Shown here: piece by piece, positions 18,321-25,729 of the stretch
How positions within the stretch are numbered: position 1 is the first letter of the stretch
Layout: each line of letters begins with the position of its first letter
Source of the DNA: Nitrospirae bacterium JdFR-85
GTDB lineage: Bacteria > Nitrospirota > Thermodesulfovibrionia > Thermodesulfovibrionales > JdFR-85
Assembly: GCA_002011745.1 (NCBI GenBank)
Contig: MTOU01000018.1
Location: forward strand, 1-64,000
Length of the DNA: 64,000 bases
Reading direction: 5' to 3'
Position numbers and translations under genes: made by a program
Notes under the pieces: generated by a model
The model's input: only the letters and a program-made list of their open reading frames with translations
Databases searched by the model: none
What the model was told of the DNA's origin: nothing

Positions 18321-18809
18321 ATGAACAAAAAGATGGCTATAGTGGGTATTGGCAATATACTCATGTCAGATGATGGAGTAGGAGTCTTCGCAGTAAGAGA
18401 ACTCCAGAACCGTTATATTTTCCCAGAATCTGTGAGACTGATTGATGGAGGCACCAAATCCCTTGAACTGCTGCCTTACATTGAACAGATGCAGAGGGTG
18501 CTCTTTATAGATGCAGTGAATTTCAGCAAACAACCTGGCTACATAGGAGAAGTATCAGAAGAAGAGATTCCTGAATACTTCAGCACAAAGCTGTCTGTCC
18601 ATCAGATAGCCCTTCCTGATCTCATAGGTGTAGGAAGGCTTACAGGGATATTGACTAATGAACTATACTTAATTGGTATTCAGCCTCTAAGTGTTAACAC
18701 TGGTTATGGCCTCACAGAACCTGTGAAGGAACAATTTGACAGACTTTTGGAAAGGGTGATAGAAAAACTGAAACAGTGGAATATACATCCAGAACCGCGT
18801 ACAATTTAA
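18321..18809 (+). CDS. hyaD: Hydrogenase maturation endopeptidase
   Basis: A 162-residue HybD/HyaD-type protease that removes the C-terminal tail of the large subunit after nickel insertion. The N-terminal GIGNILMSDDGVG motif and predicted nickel-sensing residues Asp18, Asp64 (FIDAV) and His94 (SVHQ) match HybD Glu16, Asp62 and His93. Its target is presumably HyaB, whose cleavage site after His555 is intact. This suggests that processing of the UxxU enzyme is conventional. It is followed by hypC. Confidence 0.92.
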   Translation: MNKKMAIVGIGNILMSDDGVGVFAVRELQNRYIFPESVRLIDGGTKSLELLPYIEQMQRVLFIDAVNFSKQPGYIGEVSEEEIPEYFSTKLSVHQIALPDLIGVGRLTGILTNELYLIGIQPLSVNTGYGLTEPVKEQFDRLLERVIEKLKQWNIHPEPRTI

Positions 18810-18831
18810 AAAGCAGAGGAGGCAAAGACTT

Positions 18832-19077
18832 ATGTGTCTTGCTGTGCCTTCAGAAATAGTAGAGATTGACGGACTGATAGCCACAATTGACGTGATGGGG
18901 GTAAGAAAAAAGATAAGCCTTATGCTACTGCCAGAGGAGGCAGAAGTGGGCGATTATGTACTTGTACATGCAGGATTCGCTATACAGAAGGTCCAGAAAG
19001 ATGTCGCCCTTGAGTCTCTCAGACTCCTGAGAGAGATGGCTGAGAAACTTCAACAGGAGAAACAGGATTTAGAATAA
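18832..19077 (+). CDS. hypC: Hydrogenase assembly chaperone HypC
   Basis: An 81-residue protein beginning MCLAVPSEIVEIDG. The invariant Cys2 binds the Fe(CN)2CO precursor and, in known systems, contacts the cysteines of the large-subunit precursor. If HyaB carries selenocysteine at these positions, HypC would meet a selenol. The sequence itself looks ordinary. GGAGG lies upstream. Other hyp genes are not in the window. Confidence 0.94.
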   Translation: MCLAVPSEIVEIDGLIATIDVMGVRKKISLMLLPEEAEVGDYVLVHAGFAIQKVQKDVALESLRLLREMAEKLQQEKQDLE

Positions 19078-19081
19078 ATAC

Positions 19082-20263
19082 TTACTCTTTCTCAAGCCAT
19101 CTGTTCCCTGTACTCATAATACCTATCGCACCTAAAGGAGCAGTCAAGAGTATGGAAAGCACTGCTACTGCAAGAATTATATCTCCAGACTTTACACCTG
19201 CCTCCAGAGGCACTGCACCTATTGCAGCTTGTACTGTTGCCTTTGGGATATAGGATATAACACAAAAGAGCCTCTCTTTAAAATTAAGCTCTGTTCTAAG
19301 TACACAGAGATAGGTTCCTATACTTCTGCCAATCAGGGCAACAAATACAAGAAAGGCACCCACAAGCCCTGCATTCCATGCAACTTTGATATTAACCTGA
19401 GCACCCACAAGGACAAATAGCAGTATCTCAGCAAATATCCAAACCTTTGCAAGTTTCTGCGATATCTTATGGGCTATGGTTTCTCTCTTCTCCAGAATTA
19501 TAAATCCTACTGTCATAACACCGAGGAGTGCAGATACAGCAATTCTGTCTCTCAGTATATCCTCAAGCCATGTCAGAAGCACCGATACAGCTATAATAGT
19601 TATTGTCATTTTAGTTGCTCGCAGGTTGTACTTCACGAATATCCTATAAAGAATATAACCTGTTGCGGCACCTGTAATAATACCCAGAATAATCGATTCT
19701 GGAATCTCCAAGAGTTTTACAAAGATATTCGTATGAAAACCTGTATACATACCAAGGAGTATAGAAAAAACTACTATTACAAAAACATCATCCACTGATG
19801 AGGCACCAAGTATCAGAGTAGGAATACCCTTCTTTGTACCCCTCTTCTGGTCAATAAAATTTATCATCAAGGGGACAACAACAGCAGGTGATACTGCAGA
19901 CAGTATTGCTCCCAAGATAGCAGCCTCTAAGTAAGTGATACCAAGGAACTTAGGAGCCAAAAGGGTAATAACCGCCCCTTCAAAAATAGCAGGCACACAG
20001 GACATCAGAAGTGCAGTTTTACCAACACGATTAAGGGTATCCCTCCTCAGTTCAAGCCCTGCCCTCAAAAGGATCACTATTAAGGCAACCATCCTGAGAT
20101 CAGCAGATACCCTAAGAAGCTCTGGTTGCATAATATTAAACACATAGGGACCACAGAGAATTCCCACCAACAGCATCCCTACAAGCCCAGGGAGGTTTAA
20201 CTTTCTGAAGAGATAATCAGCCAAAAGACCGAGAAGTACTACAAAAGCCAAACTTACTGCCAT
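19082..20263 (-). CDS. Cation:proton antiporter (CPA family) under a fluoride riboswitch
   Basis: A 393-residue polytopic protein of the CPA superfamily with about 11-12 transmembrane segments. ILSAVSPAVVVPL and SSVDDVFVIV are typical of cation/H+ exchangers. ATG 20263 is chosen because AAAGGAGGT lies six bases upstream; a longer start at 20287 has no good RBS. The gene follows a fluoride riboswitch and overlaps a 29-codon leader ORF. CPA antiporters are a known minority class of fluoride-riboswitch-controlled genes, so a role in fluoride resistance is likely. It converges with hypC. Confidence 0.85.
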   Translation of the reverse strand: MAVSLAFVVLLGLLADYLFRKLNLPGLVGMLLVGILCGPYVFNIMQPELLRVSADLRMVALIVILLRAGLELRRDTLNRVGKTALLMSCVPAIFEGAVITLLAPKFLGITYLEAAILGAILSAVSPAVVVPLMINFIDQKRGTKKGIPTLILGASSVDDVFVIVVFSILLGMYTGFHTNIFVKLLEIPESIILGIITGAATGYILYRIFVKYNLRATKMTITIIAVSVLLTWLEDILRDRIAVSALLGVMTVGFIILEKRETIAHKISQKLAKVWIFAEILLFVLVGAQVNIKVAWNAGLVGAFLVFVALIGRSIGTYLCVLRTELNFKERLFCVISYIPKATVQAAIGAVPLEAGVKSGDIILAVAVLSILLTAPLGAIGIMSTGNRWLEKE

Positions 20264-20343
20264 AAGAGACCTCCTTTGGATAGACATTTAGGAATTAGAT
20301 TATCTGGTAGGATCTTTCTTCTTGATTGATTCTGGTTCGCCAT
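20254..20343 (-). CDS. 29-residue leader peptide between fluoride riboswitch and antiporter
   Basis: The frame ATG 20343 to TAA 20254-20256 encodes a 29-residue basic peptide (MANQNQSRRKILPDNL, then IPKCLSKGGLLWQ). AGGAGG sits seven bases before the ATG. The antiporter RBS lies inside its coding sequence and its stop falls ten bases past the antiporter start, an arrangement that fits translational coupling. The sequence CTCCTG at the aptamer 3' edge can pair with CAGGAG of this RBS. It may be a coupling leader or a functional small protein; I do not recognise a family. Confidence 0.5.
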   Translation of the reverse strand: MANQNQSRRKILPDNLIPKCLSKGGLLWQ

Positions 20344-20369
20344 ATAGCCACCTCCTGCAAAGTATTTCT

Positions 20370-20432
20370 TCACAGGAGTCATCAGCCATATGGCAAACCA
20401 TACGGCGGTTAAAGGCGGACTCCATCGCCTGG
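20370..20432 (-). promoter_or_regulatory. Fluoride riboswitch (crcB motif)
   Basis: On the minus strand the conserved elements are GGCGATGGAGTCCGCC, TTTAACCGCC, a variable hairpin ATGG...CCAT, and GGCTGATGACTCC. These match the crcB-motif aptamer in order and spacing. It lies upstream of the leader ORF and the CPA antiporter. No T-tract terminator is visible, so control is probably at translation initiation. Confidence 0.92.
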
Positions 20433-20504
20433 TTAGAATTTTAAAACAAACACACTCTGAAAAACAAATTAAAAATATAAATTTAAATGATAAGTTTTGT
20501 AAAT

Positions 20505-21416
20505 TTATTCTCCAAAAAACTGGAGTATATATCTGCCCGAGACTATCAGGATAACCAAGGCGAGAATTAATTTTATCACCTTCTCAGGCATGTATCTCTG
20601 AACCCGAGCCCCGAGATACATACCACAGAGCCCCCCAAGACCAAAGAGTATACCGAGGGGCCAGTCAGCGGGCGCGGTAACACCACCCTTAAGTGGTATG
20701 GTACTGTAAAAAACAAGCCCTGATACAGAGGTCAAAAATGTACCCATAAGTACTGCACCAGAGACAACATACACAGGCAGATGGAGTATACTTACCAAGA
20801 ATGGAGCAATAATCGCTCCGCCACCAATACCGTAAATCCCCCCTATAATCCCTATCACAAGAGAAAGTCCTGTTACTGCTGCTACATTAAAGGATACATC
20901 CCTGTCAAGGAATCTGAATCTTATCCTGTTTATACTCCACGACACATTGCTTATTCTGAATGCCTCTTCTGGTAAGTTTGCCTTCTTGGAGGAGGCATCC
21001 TCTCTCATGCTTAATATCAATCTGTAACCAATAAAAAGCAGAACTAATCCAACAAAGAATTTGAAATCCTTGGGGTCAGGCAGGTATTTAACCCTTATCA
21101 GGTAACCTAAGAAAACCCCTGGTAATGTCCCGATTATGATACAAACTGTGAGAGGCCAGAGCATCCTCTCTTCTTTTATGTATCTATATACACCTCCAGG
21201 AATGCCTATGAGATTGTAGAGAAAGTTGGTAGAGCTGACAGAGGGAGAGGTGAAGTCCAGAATACTCATCTGGAAGGGTAGAATCAGGAATGCACCTGAA
21301 ACTCCACCCATAGAGGTGAAAAAGGATATAACCAGAGCAACAAGAAAGGGAACAAAGACATATGTCTCCACTCCAGAGATAGGAAATGTGACTTTTAATA
21401 ACTCGAGAAGACTCAT
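20505..21416 (-). CDS. TauE/SafE-family permease
   Basis: A 303-residue membrane protein with the duplicated TauE/SafE fold: an N-terminal half with SMGGVSGAFLILPFQ and a C-terminal half with GIIGGIYGIGGGAIIAPFL, joined by a hydrophilic linker. The family exports or imports sulfite, sulfonates and other small anions. It is divergently arranged with the two-component system at 21543. The fluoride riboswitch lies downstream of its stop and does not control it. The substrate is unknown. Confidence 0.85.
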   Translation of the reverse strand: MSLLELLKVTFPISGVETYVFVPFLVALVISFFTSMGGVSGAFLILPFQMSILDFTSPSVSSTNFLYNLIGIPGGVYRYIKEERMLWPLTVCIIIGTLPGVFLGYLIRVKYLPDPKDFKFFVGLVLLFIGYRLILSMREDASSKKANLPEEAFRISNVSWSINRIRFRFLDRDVSFNVAAVTGLSLVIGIIGGIYGIGGGAIIAPFLVSILHLPVYVVSGAVLMGTFLTSVSGLVFYSTIPLKGGVTAPADWPLGILFGLGGLCGMYLGARVQRYMPEKVIKLILALVILIVSGRYILQFFGE

Positions 21417-21542
21417 TTCTTTTAAAAGATGCTCCTGGTTGAGTAATCATAACATAATAAATTGAGTTTCTCAAACCTAAAAGTCTACTTGAGCAACAAT
21501 AATCAATTGACTTATAACAGAATATATTAGTAATGTAAAGTT

Positions 21543-22232
21543 ATGAACGAGAGAATCCTTGTCATAGAAGATGAAGACAAAATCTCTTCCTTGGTAAAGG
21601 CATATCTGGAAAAAGAAGGCTTCAATGTAGTGATTGCGAATACTGGCGAGAAAGGGCTCAGTCTCTTGAAAAAGGGATTTGACCTTTTGATCCTTGACCT
21701 GATGCTTCCAGATATTGATGGAGAAGAAATCTGTGAGGTGCTTAGAAAAGATTCTGATATACCAATAATTATGCTTACTGCAAAGAGCGATGAAGAGGAT
21801 AGAATAAAAGGGCTTGGAATAGGTGCTGATGATTATGTAGTAAAGCCTTTCAGTCCCAAGGAGCTTGTTGCAAGGGTAAAGGCACTTCTAAGAAGGAGCA
21901 GACCGAAAAAGAGTGTGCTCAGTTTTAACAAGGGTGACCTTATTATAGACACAGAGAGGTTTGAAGTAAAAAAATCAGGCAGGGTATTGAATCTGACCCA
22001 GACCGAGTTTAAACTCCTTCAGTGTCTCTCTGAACGGCCAGGGCAGGTCTTCTCAAGACTCCAGCTGGTCAACCTGATCCTTGGATATGACTTTGAGGGC
22101 TATGATAGAACCATCGATGCTCATGTGAAAAACATTAGACACAAGATAGAGGACAATCCGAGAAAGCCTGTTTATATAAAAACCGTATATGGAATTGGAT
22201 ATAAATTTATAGGCATCAGAGATGAGGACTAA
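21543..22232 (+). CDS. OmpR-family response regulator
   Basis: A 229-residue regulator with an N-terminal receiver domain: acidic pocket Glu9-Asp10-Glu11, phosphoacceptor Asp52 in LILDLMLPD, Thr/Lys switch in MLTAKS and VVKPFS. A C-terminal winged helix has LTQTEFKLLQCL and a DAHVKNIRHKIE recognition segment. The stop overlaps the kinase start by 11 bases, so the two are cotranscribed. The stimulus is unknown. Confidence 0.95.
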   Translation: MNERILVIEDEDKISSLVKAYLEKEGFNVVIANTGEKGLSLLKKGFDLLILDLMLPDIDGEEICEVLRKDSDIPIIMLTAKSDEEDRIKGLGIGADDYVVKPFSPKELVARVKALLRRSRPKKSVLSFNKGDLIIDTERFEVKKSGRVLNLTQTEFKLLQCLSERPGQVFSRLQLVNLILGYDFEGYDRTIDAHVKNIRHKIEDNPRKPVYIKTVYGIGYKFIGIRDED

Positions 22233-23598
22233 GATATTCTTTTCCTTCATGGTTATTATCTCCCTTGCCTTGCTCTCTAATATACTCTTTGAAAGATTGA
22301 TCATGAGAGACTTTTATGAGTATGTCCAGAGCACCCAAGAAGACCATATATACCAGCTCCTTGCATCTGTTGAAGGTTCTTACAAAAAAGGAACTTGGGA
22401 TAAAAAGCTTCTTTCAGAGGCATTGCATTGGGGAATGATGCTCGGGTATGACAGTTATGTTGTAGATGCTGCTGAAAGAAGAATCTTGTCCTCAAAAGAG
22501 GTATTCTCTACTCTGCCTGAGAATATGGTAAGAAGAATGAAATCACTGTTTGAATTGCCTGAAGGACAAGGAGAATATCAATGGTATCCCCTCTTTGTAT
22601 CAGGCGAGTATGTGGGCAAGGTATATCTGAGACCTCTAAAAAGGCTTGGCAATGTGCCTTTAAAGGAGTCTATATTTCGTAATCGAGGAAGAGAATTCCT
22701 TTTAATATCCTTCCTTATTGCCGGTGGTGGTTCTCTCTTTCTCGCAATAGTATTCACAATATTTCTCTCTATGCCTCTTAGGAGACTAACAGAGGCTGCC
22801 ACAAGGGTATCAAAAGGTGATTTCTCTACAAAGGTTAACTTAAGACATAGATTCAAGAGGCTATATAGGGTATTAAGCTGTGAGGATGAGATAGACAGAC
22901 TCACTGATTCCTTCAACTACATGGTAGAGGCATTAAAAAGAGAGGATGATCTCAGAAGACATCTTACTTCAAACATTGCACATGAGTTGAGAACTCCCCT
23001 AACAATAATCAGGGGTAATATTGAGGCATTAGAAGATGGAGTTATAGATAATCCCCAGGAAGCACTTAAGGTTATCAAAGCAGAAGTGATGAGAATAGTG
23101 AGTCTTGTTGAAGGAATCGAGGATATTACAAGAGCAGAGGCGAGTTTCTTTAAAAGAGGAGAGCCAGAGGAAGTTGAACTCAAAGAATTTATATCCTCAA
23201 CAGTAGAAGGTATGAAGAGCCTTTTTGTAGAAAAAGGTCTGTATCTTAAAACAACTGGCAAACCTTTAAAGGTGAAGACATATCCTGAGAAACTACAGAT
23301 AGTGTTGAAAAATCTTATCTCAAATGCCTATAAGTTTACTGACAAAGGTGGAGTAACTGTAAGCTGGGGCAGGCTTAAAAGAGGAGGATACTTTATAAGT
23401 GTATCTGATACAGGCAGGGGAATATCAGAAGAAGAGGCAAAAAAGATATTTGAGAGATTTTATAAGGATAAAACATCTACAGGTAGAGGGCTTGGTCTTT
23501 CTATTGTAAAGGAACTTGTGGAGGTGATGGGAGGAAGAATCACCTTCCAAAGTCAGCCTGCAAAAGGAGCCACATTTATAATTGAATTTTCCGGATAG
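22222..23598 (+). CDS. Membrane sensor histidine kinase
   Basis: A 458-residue kinase. An N-terminal transmembrane segment, a periplasmic sensor of about 130 residues, and a second helix (SFLIAGGGSLFLAIVF) are followed by a HAMP domain (PLRRLTEAATRVSKGDFS). The HisKA dimerisation domain has phosphorylated His254 in SNIAHELRTPL. An HATPase domain has the N box NLISNAYKFTDKGG and G boxes DTGRGIS and GRGLGLSIV. It partners with the upstream response regulator. Confidence 0.95.
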   Translation: MRTKIFFSFMVIISLALLSNILFERLIMRDFYEYVQSTQEDHIYQLLASVEGSYKKGTWDKKLLSEALHWGMMLGYDSYVVDAAERRILSSKEVFSTLPENMVRRMKSLFELPEGQGEYQWYPLFVSGEYVGKVYLRPLKRLGNVPLKESIFRNRGREFLLISFLIAGGGSLFLAIVFTIFLSMPLRRLTEAATRVSKGDFSTKVNLRHRFKRLYRVLSCEDEIDRLTDSFNYMVEALKREDDLRRHLTSNIAHELRTPLTIIRGNIEALEDGVIDNPQEALKVIKAEVMRIVSLVEGIEDITRAEASFFKRGEPEEVELKEFISSTVEGMKSLFVEKGLYLKTTGKPLKVKTYPEKLQIVLKNLISNAYKFTDKGGVTVSWGRLKRGGYFISVSDTGRGISEEEAKKIFERFYKDKTSTGRGLGLSIVKELVEVMGGRITFQSQPAKGATFIIEFSG

Positions 23599-23907
23599 TT
23601 GGGCTACCAATCGCACTCCTTGCTTTTCCAGGAACACCTCTGTTCTGGGCTTCTCATACATTCTTCTGTCCTTATACTCCTTTATCTCTCTGTGCCTAAG
23701 CACATGCCTTACTCACCTGTATCCCTAAAAATACTTCTCATAGAATTATAGACATTCATAAACATCCATGAATATATTCAGTACCTCCACAGCCTCTTAC
23801 TCTGCTCCGAATAATTTCTATAGAGCCCTTCGCCACCTTTCTTCTGTTGTCCCTCCCTCTGCTTCATTTTCTAAACCTTCTTTAAGACAAGCCCAGATAT
23901 AAATTCA
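23599..23907. other. Intergenic stretch without a supportable gene
   Basis: About 309 bases after the kinase. On the minus strand several short frames rich in charged residues occur (for example around 23580-23703 and 23800-23890), but they are interrupted by stops and match no family I recognise. It may be degenerate coding sequence at the edge of the accessory zone. Confidence 0.4.
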
Positions 23908-24237
23908 GTGTGCCAGAATGAAATATATGCAAAAGACAGCCTTATAGAGTTCTTACATGCTGACGAAAATGTGCTTTTTACTGTCATTTTTGGTTCTGTT
24001 GCAAAGGGTAAAGCAGGCCGACACAGTGATCTTGATATTGCAATCTATTTTAAAAAACCACCGGAAGGAGTATCAATTCTTCACTACACACTCAAGCTTT
24101 CCAAAAAGGCAGGCAGGGAAGTTCACCTTACGATTCTGAACAGTGCATCAGCCCTTCTCAGACATCAGGTGATGAAATGCGGAAGACCGATTGTAGTAAA
24201 CGCAGGGAATATATCAAATTCAGAGAAAGGACGATAA
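23908..24237 (+). CDS. MNT-type nucleotidyltransferase (antitoxin MntA-like)
   Basis: A 109-residue minimal nucleotidyltransferase with the active-site pattern Gly29-Ser30 (FGSVAKGKAG) and Asp41-x-Asp43 (SDLDIAI). In MntA-HepT systems this enzyme AMPylates and silences the HEPN RNase. The GTG start at 23908 is the only clear initiator before the motif. The following HEPN gene is broken, so this may be an orphan antitoxin. Confidence 0.75.
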   Translation: MCQNEIYAKDSLIEFLHADENVLFTVIFGSVAKGKAGRHSDLDIAIYFKKPPEGVSILHYTLKLSKKAGREVHLTILNSASALLRHQVMKCGRPIVVNAGNISNSEKGR

Positions 24238-24279
24238 CCGATTATCAGGAATACAAATATTTATCAGGTATGAATGTAT

Positions 24280-24663
24280 ATGATTGATAAAATACTCATT
24301 GAAAAGAAATTAAGAAAGATAGAGGAGTTTCTGAAAGAGATTGAATCGGTTAAAATAAAGGGGTACGAAGAATTTAAAGCCGATATTATAAAAAAGAGGT
24401 TTATTGAAAGAAACCTTGAACTTTTCTATTGAGCAGATGATAGATATATGCAAACACTTTGTTAGTGCCCTTGATCTGAAAGAGCCTGAGACATATTCTG
24501 AATGTATAGAAAGGCTTACAAAAGCAGGCATAATCTCTGAAGAACAAACAGAATCCATGCATATGATGGTGTAGATGATTCTATAACTTACGGGATTTAT
24601 AAAAAACACCTTAACGACTTCAGGGACTTTATTGCCTGTATAAGAAATTACCTGAAGAAATAG
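24280..24663 (+). pseudogene. HepT-like HEPN toxin, frameshifted and internally deleted
   Basis: Three pieces of one HEPN (DUF86/HepT) protein are readable. MIDKILIEKKLRKIEEFLKE begins it. After a +1 change in a T run near 24422, IEQMIDICKHFVSALDL continues. A third frame gives RIHAYDGVDDSITYGIYKK to LRNYLKK-like ending. The segment that would carry the catalytic RNxxxH motif is missing most of its upstream part. The gene is therefore not expected to encode an active RNase. It follows the MNT antitoxin, as in intact MntA-HepT loci. Confidence 0.75.
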
Positions 24664-24700
24664 TAAAACATCTCAGAGAAGGAGATATAAAGTTTCGTCA

Positions 24701-24729
24701 TTGCATAGATACTTTCATTTTGTTATAAT
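24701..24729 (+). promoter_or_regulatory. Sigma70-type promoter of vapBC
   Basis: TTGCAT (24701-24706), a 17-base spacer and TATAAT (24724-24729) lie 33 bases upstream of vapB. A TATATATACAT stretch between the -10 element and the gene could serve as operator for the VapB RHH domain; that part is inference. Confidence 0.6.
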
Positions 24730-24762
24730 GTATATATACATCATAATCCAGAGGTGGTTGAT

Positions 24763-24999
24763 ATGAAACGCACGCAGATATATATAGATGAAGATACTTT
24801 TGACTATTTGAAAAGGGAAAGCAAAATTAAAGGAGTTACCATATCAGAGGTTATAAGGGAAAGCATAAGTAAAAGAAGGTCTCAGAATACTGAAAAGATA
24901 TTAACTACCCTTAATGCAGTGGCAGGGATATGGAAAAATAGAAGGTTTGATACTGAAAAATATATAAGAGGGCTCCGCAAAGACAGAACTCCATGGTAA
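24763..24999 (+). CDS. vapB: Ribbon-helix-helix antitoxin (VapB-like)
   Basis: A 78-residue protein. The N-terminal RHH motif RTQIYIDEDTFDYLKRES with ISEVIRESI binds DNA, and the C-terminal tail wraps the toxin. ATG 24763 is chosen over GTG 24754 because AGAGGTGG then has proper spacing. The stop overlaps the toxin start by seven bases. Confidence 0.85.
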   Translation: MKRTQIYIDEDTFDYLKRESKIKGVTISEVIRESISKRRSQNTEKILTTLNAVAGIWKNRRFDTEKYIRGLRKDRTPW

Positions 25000-25370
25000 T
25001 CGTTGATACAGATATATTGATATGGATTTTAAGAGGCAGGAAAGAGATTATTGAGAAATTTAAGAGTTTAATAGTTAAGTATGATGGCCATGTATTTATC
25101 ACACCTGTTCAGGTTGCCGAGATATATGCTGGTCTTAAAGGGAATGAAGAAGAAAAGGTAACAGCATTTCTTCGCACTTTAAGGACTATACCGATTGATT
25201 ATGAAACAGGCAGACTTGCAGGTGAGTTTATGAAGAAATACAGAAAATCACATAATATAACCATTGCTGACTCACTTGTTGCTGCCTCAGCAAAGGTACA
25301 TTCTTTCGGTCTATGGACATTGAATAAGAAACATTATCCAATGTTCAAATCTGACGAGTTAATAATGTGA
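24993..25370 (+). CDS. vapC: PIN-domain toxin (VapC-like)
   Basis: A 125-residue PIN-domain ribonuclease. Acidic residues Asp5 (MVIVDTD), Glu43 (VAEIYAGL) and Asp93 (IADSLVAA) form the metal site. VapC toxins cleave tRNA or rRNA and are neutralised by the upstream VapB. The reading frame is complete, so this appears to be the one intact toxin in the accessory zone. Confidence 0.9.
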   Translation: MVIVDTDILIWILRGRKEIIEKFKSLIVKYDGHVFITPVQVAEIYAGLKGNEEEKVTAFLRTLRTIPIDYETGRLAGEFMKKYRKSHNITIADSLVAASAKVHSFGLWTLNKKHYPMFKSDELIM

Positions 25371-25684
25371 CGAAAGTGAATAATTATTTTTTATGTTCTT
25401 TTATCAAATATATCCAAGTACTCAGTAGATTGGGAATAAAAAATGAGAAGGAGCTTAAAGAACTACTGTCTCTTTTTTCAAAGGGATTTAATCTTCTCTT
25501 TACTACAAAGACCCCAAAGATTGAGGTAGTCCAAAATGATCCTGCTGATAATAAATTTATTGAATGTGCCATGGCACTTAAGGCAGAGGTTATTGTTACT
25601 GGTGACAAGCATCTGCTTACCATAAAGAAATTCAGTAACATTCAGATATTAACGCCCAAGCAGTTTCTCAAACTCTTTATTTAG
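25367..25684 (+). pseudogene. C-terminal remnant of a second PIN-domain toxin
   Basis: The frame has YIQVLSRLGIKNEKELKELL, then QNDPADNKFIECAMALKAEV, VTGDKHLL and ILTPKQFLKLF. This matches the C-terminal half of PIN-family (COG1569-type) toxins. The N-terminal half with the first metal Asp (usually VVLDTNV) is missing. The open frame starts within the vapC stop, so the protein was probably truncated by a deletion that joined it to vapC. Confidence 0.65.
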
Positions 25685-25704
25685 GAAAACAATTTGTTAC
25701 CACA

Positions 25705-25729
25705 AATTACCACATCCGATGTGGTAATT
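25705..25729. repeat. Perfect 25-base palindrome at the left edge of the foreign block
   Basis: AATTACCACATC (25705-25716), a central C, and GATGTGGTAATT (25718-25729) form 12-base perfect arms. A partial copy, TTACCACA, lies immediately upstream at 25697-25704. It sits exactly where the foreign-looking frame opens (TTC 25728). It could be a protein-binding site, an integration scar or an assembly join. Confidence 0.7.

Noticed and set aside
23580-23703. Short minus-strand frame after the histidine kinase
   Set aside because: It overlaps the kinase 3' end, has no RBS and matches no known family.
25697-25729. Palindrome as a CRISPR repeat
   Set aside because: Only one full copy and no regular spacers are seen.
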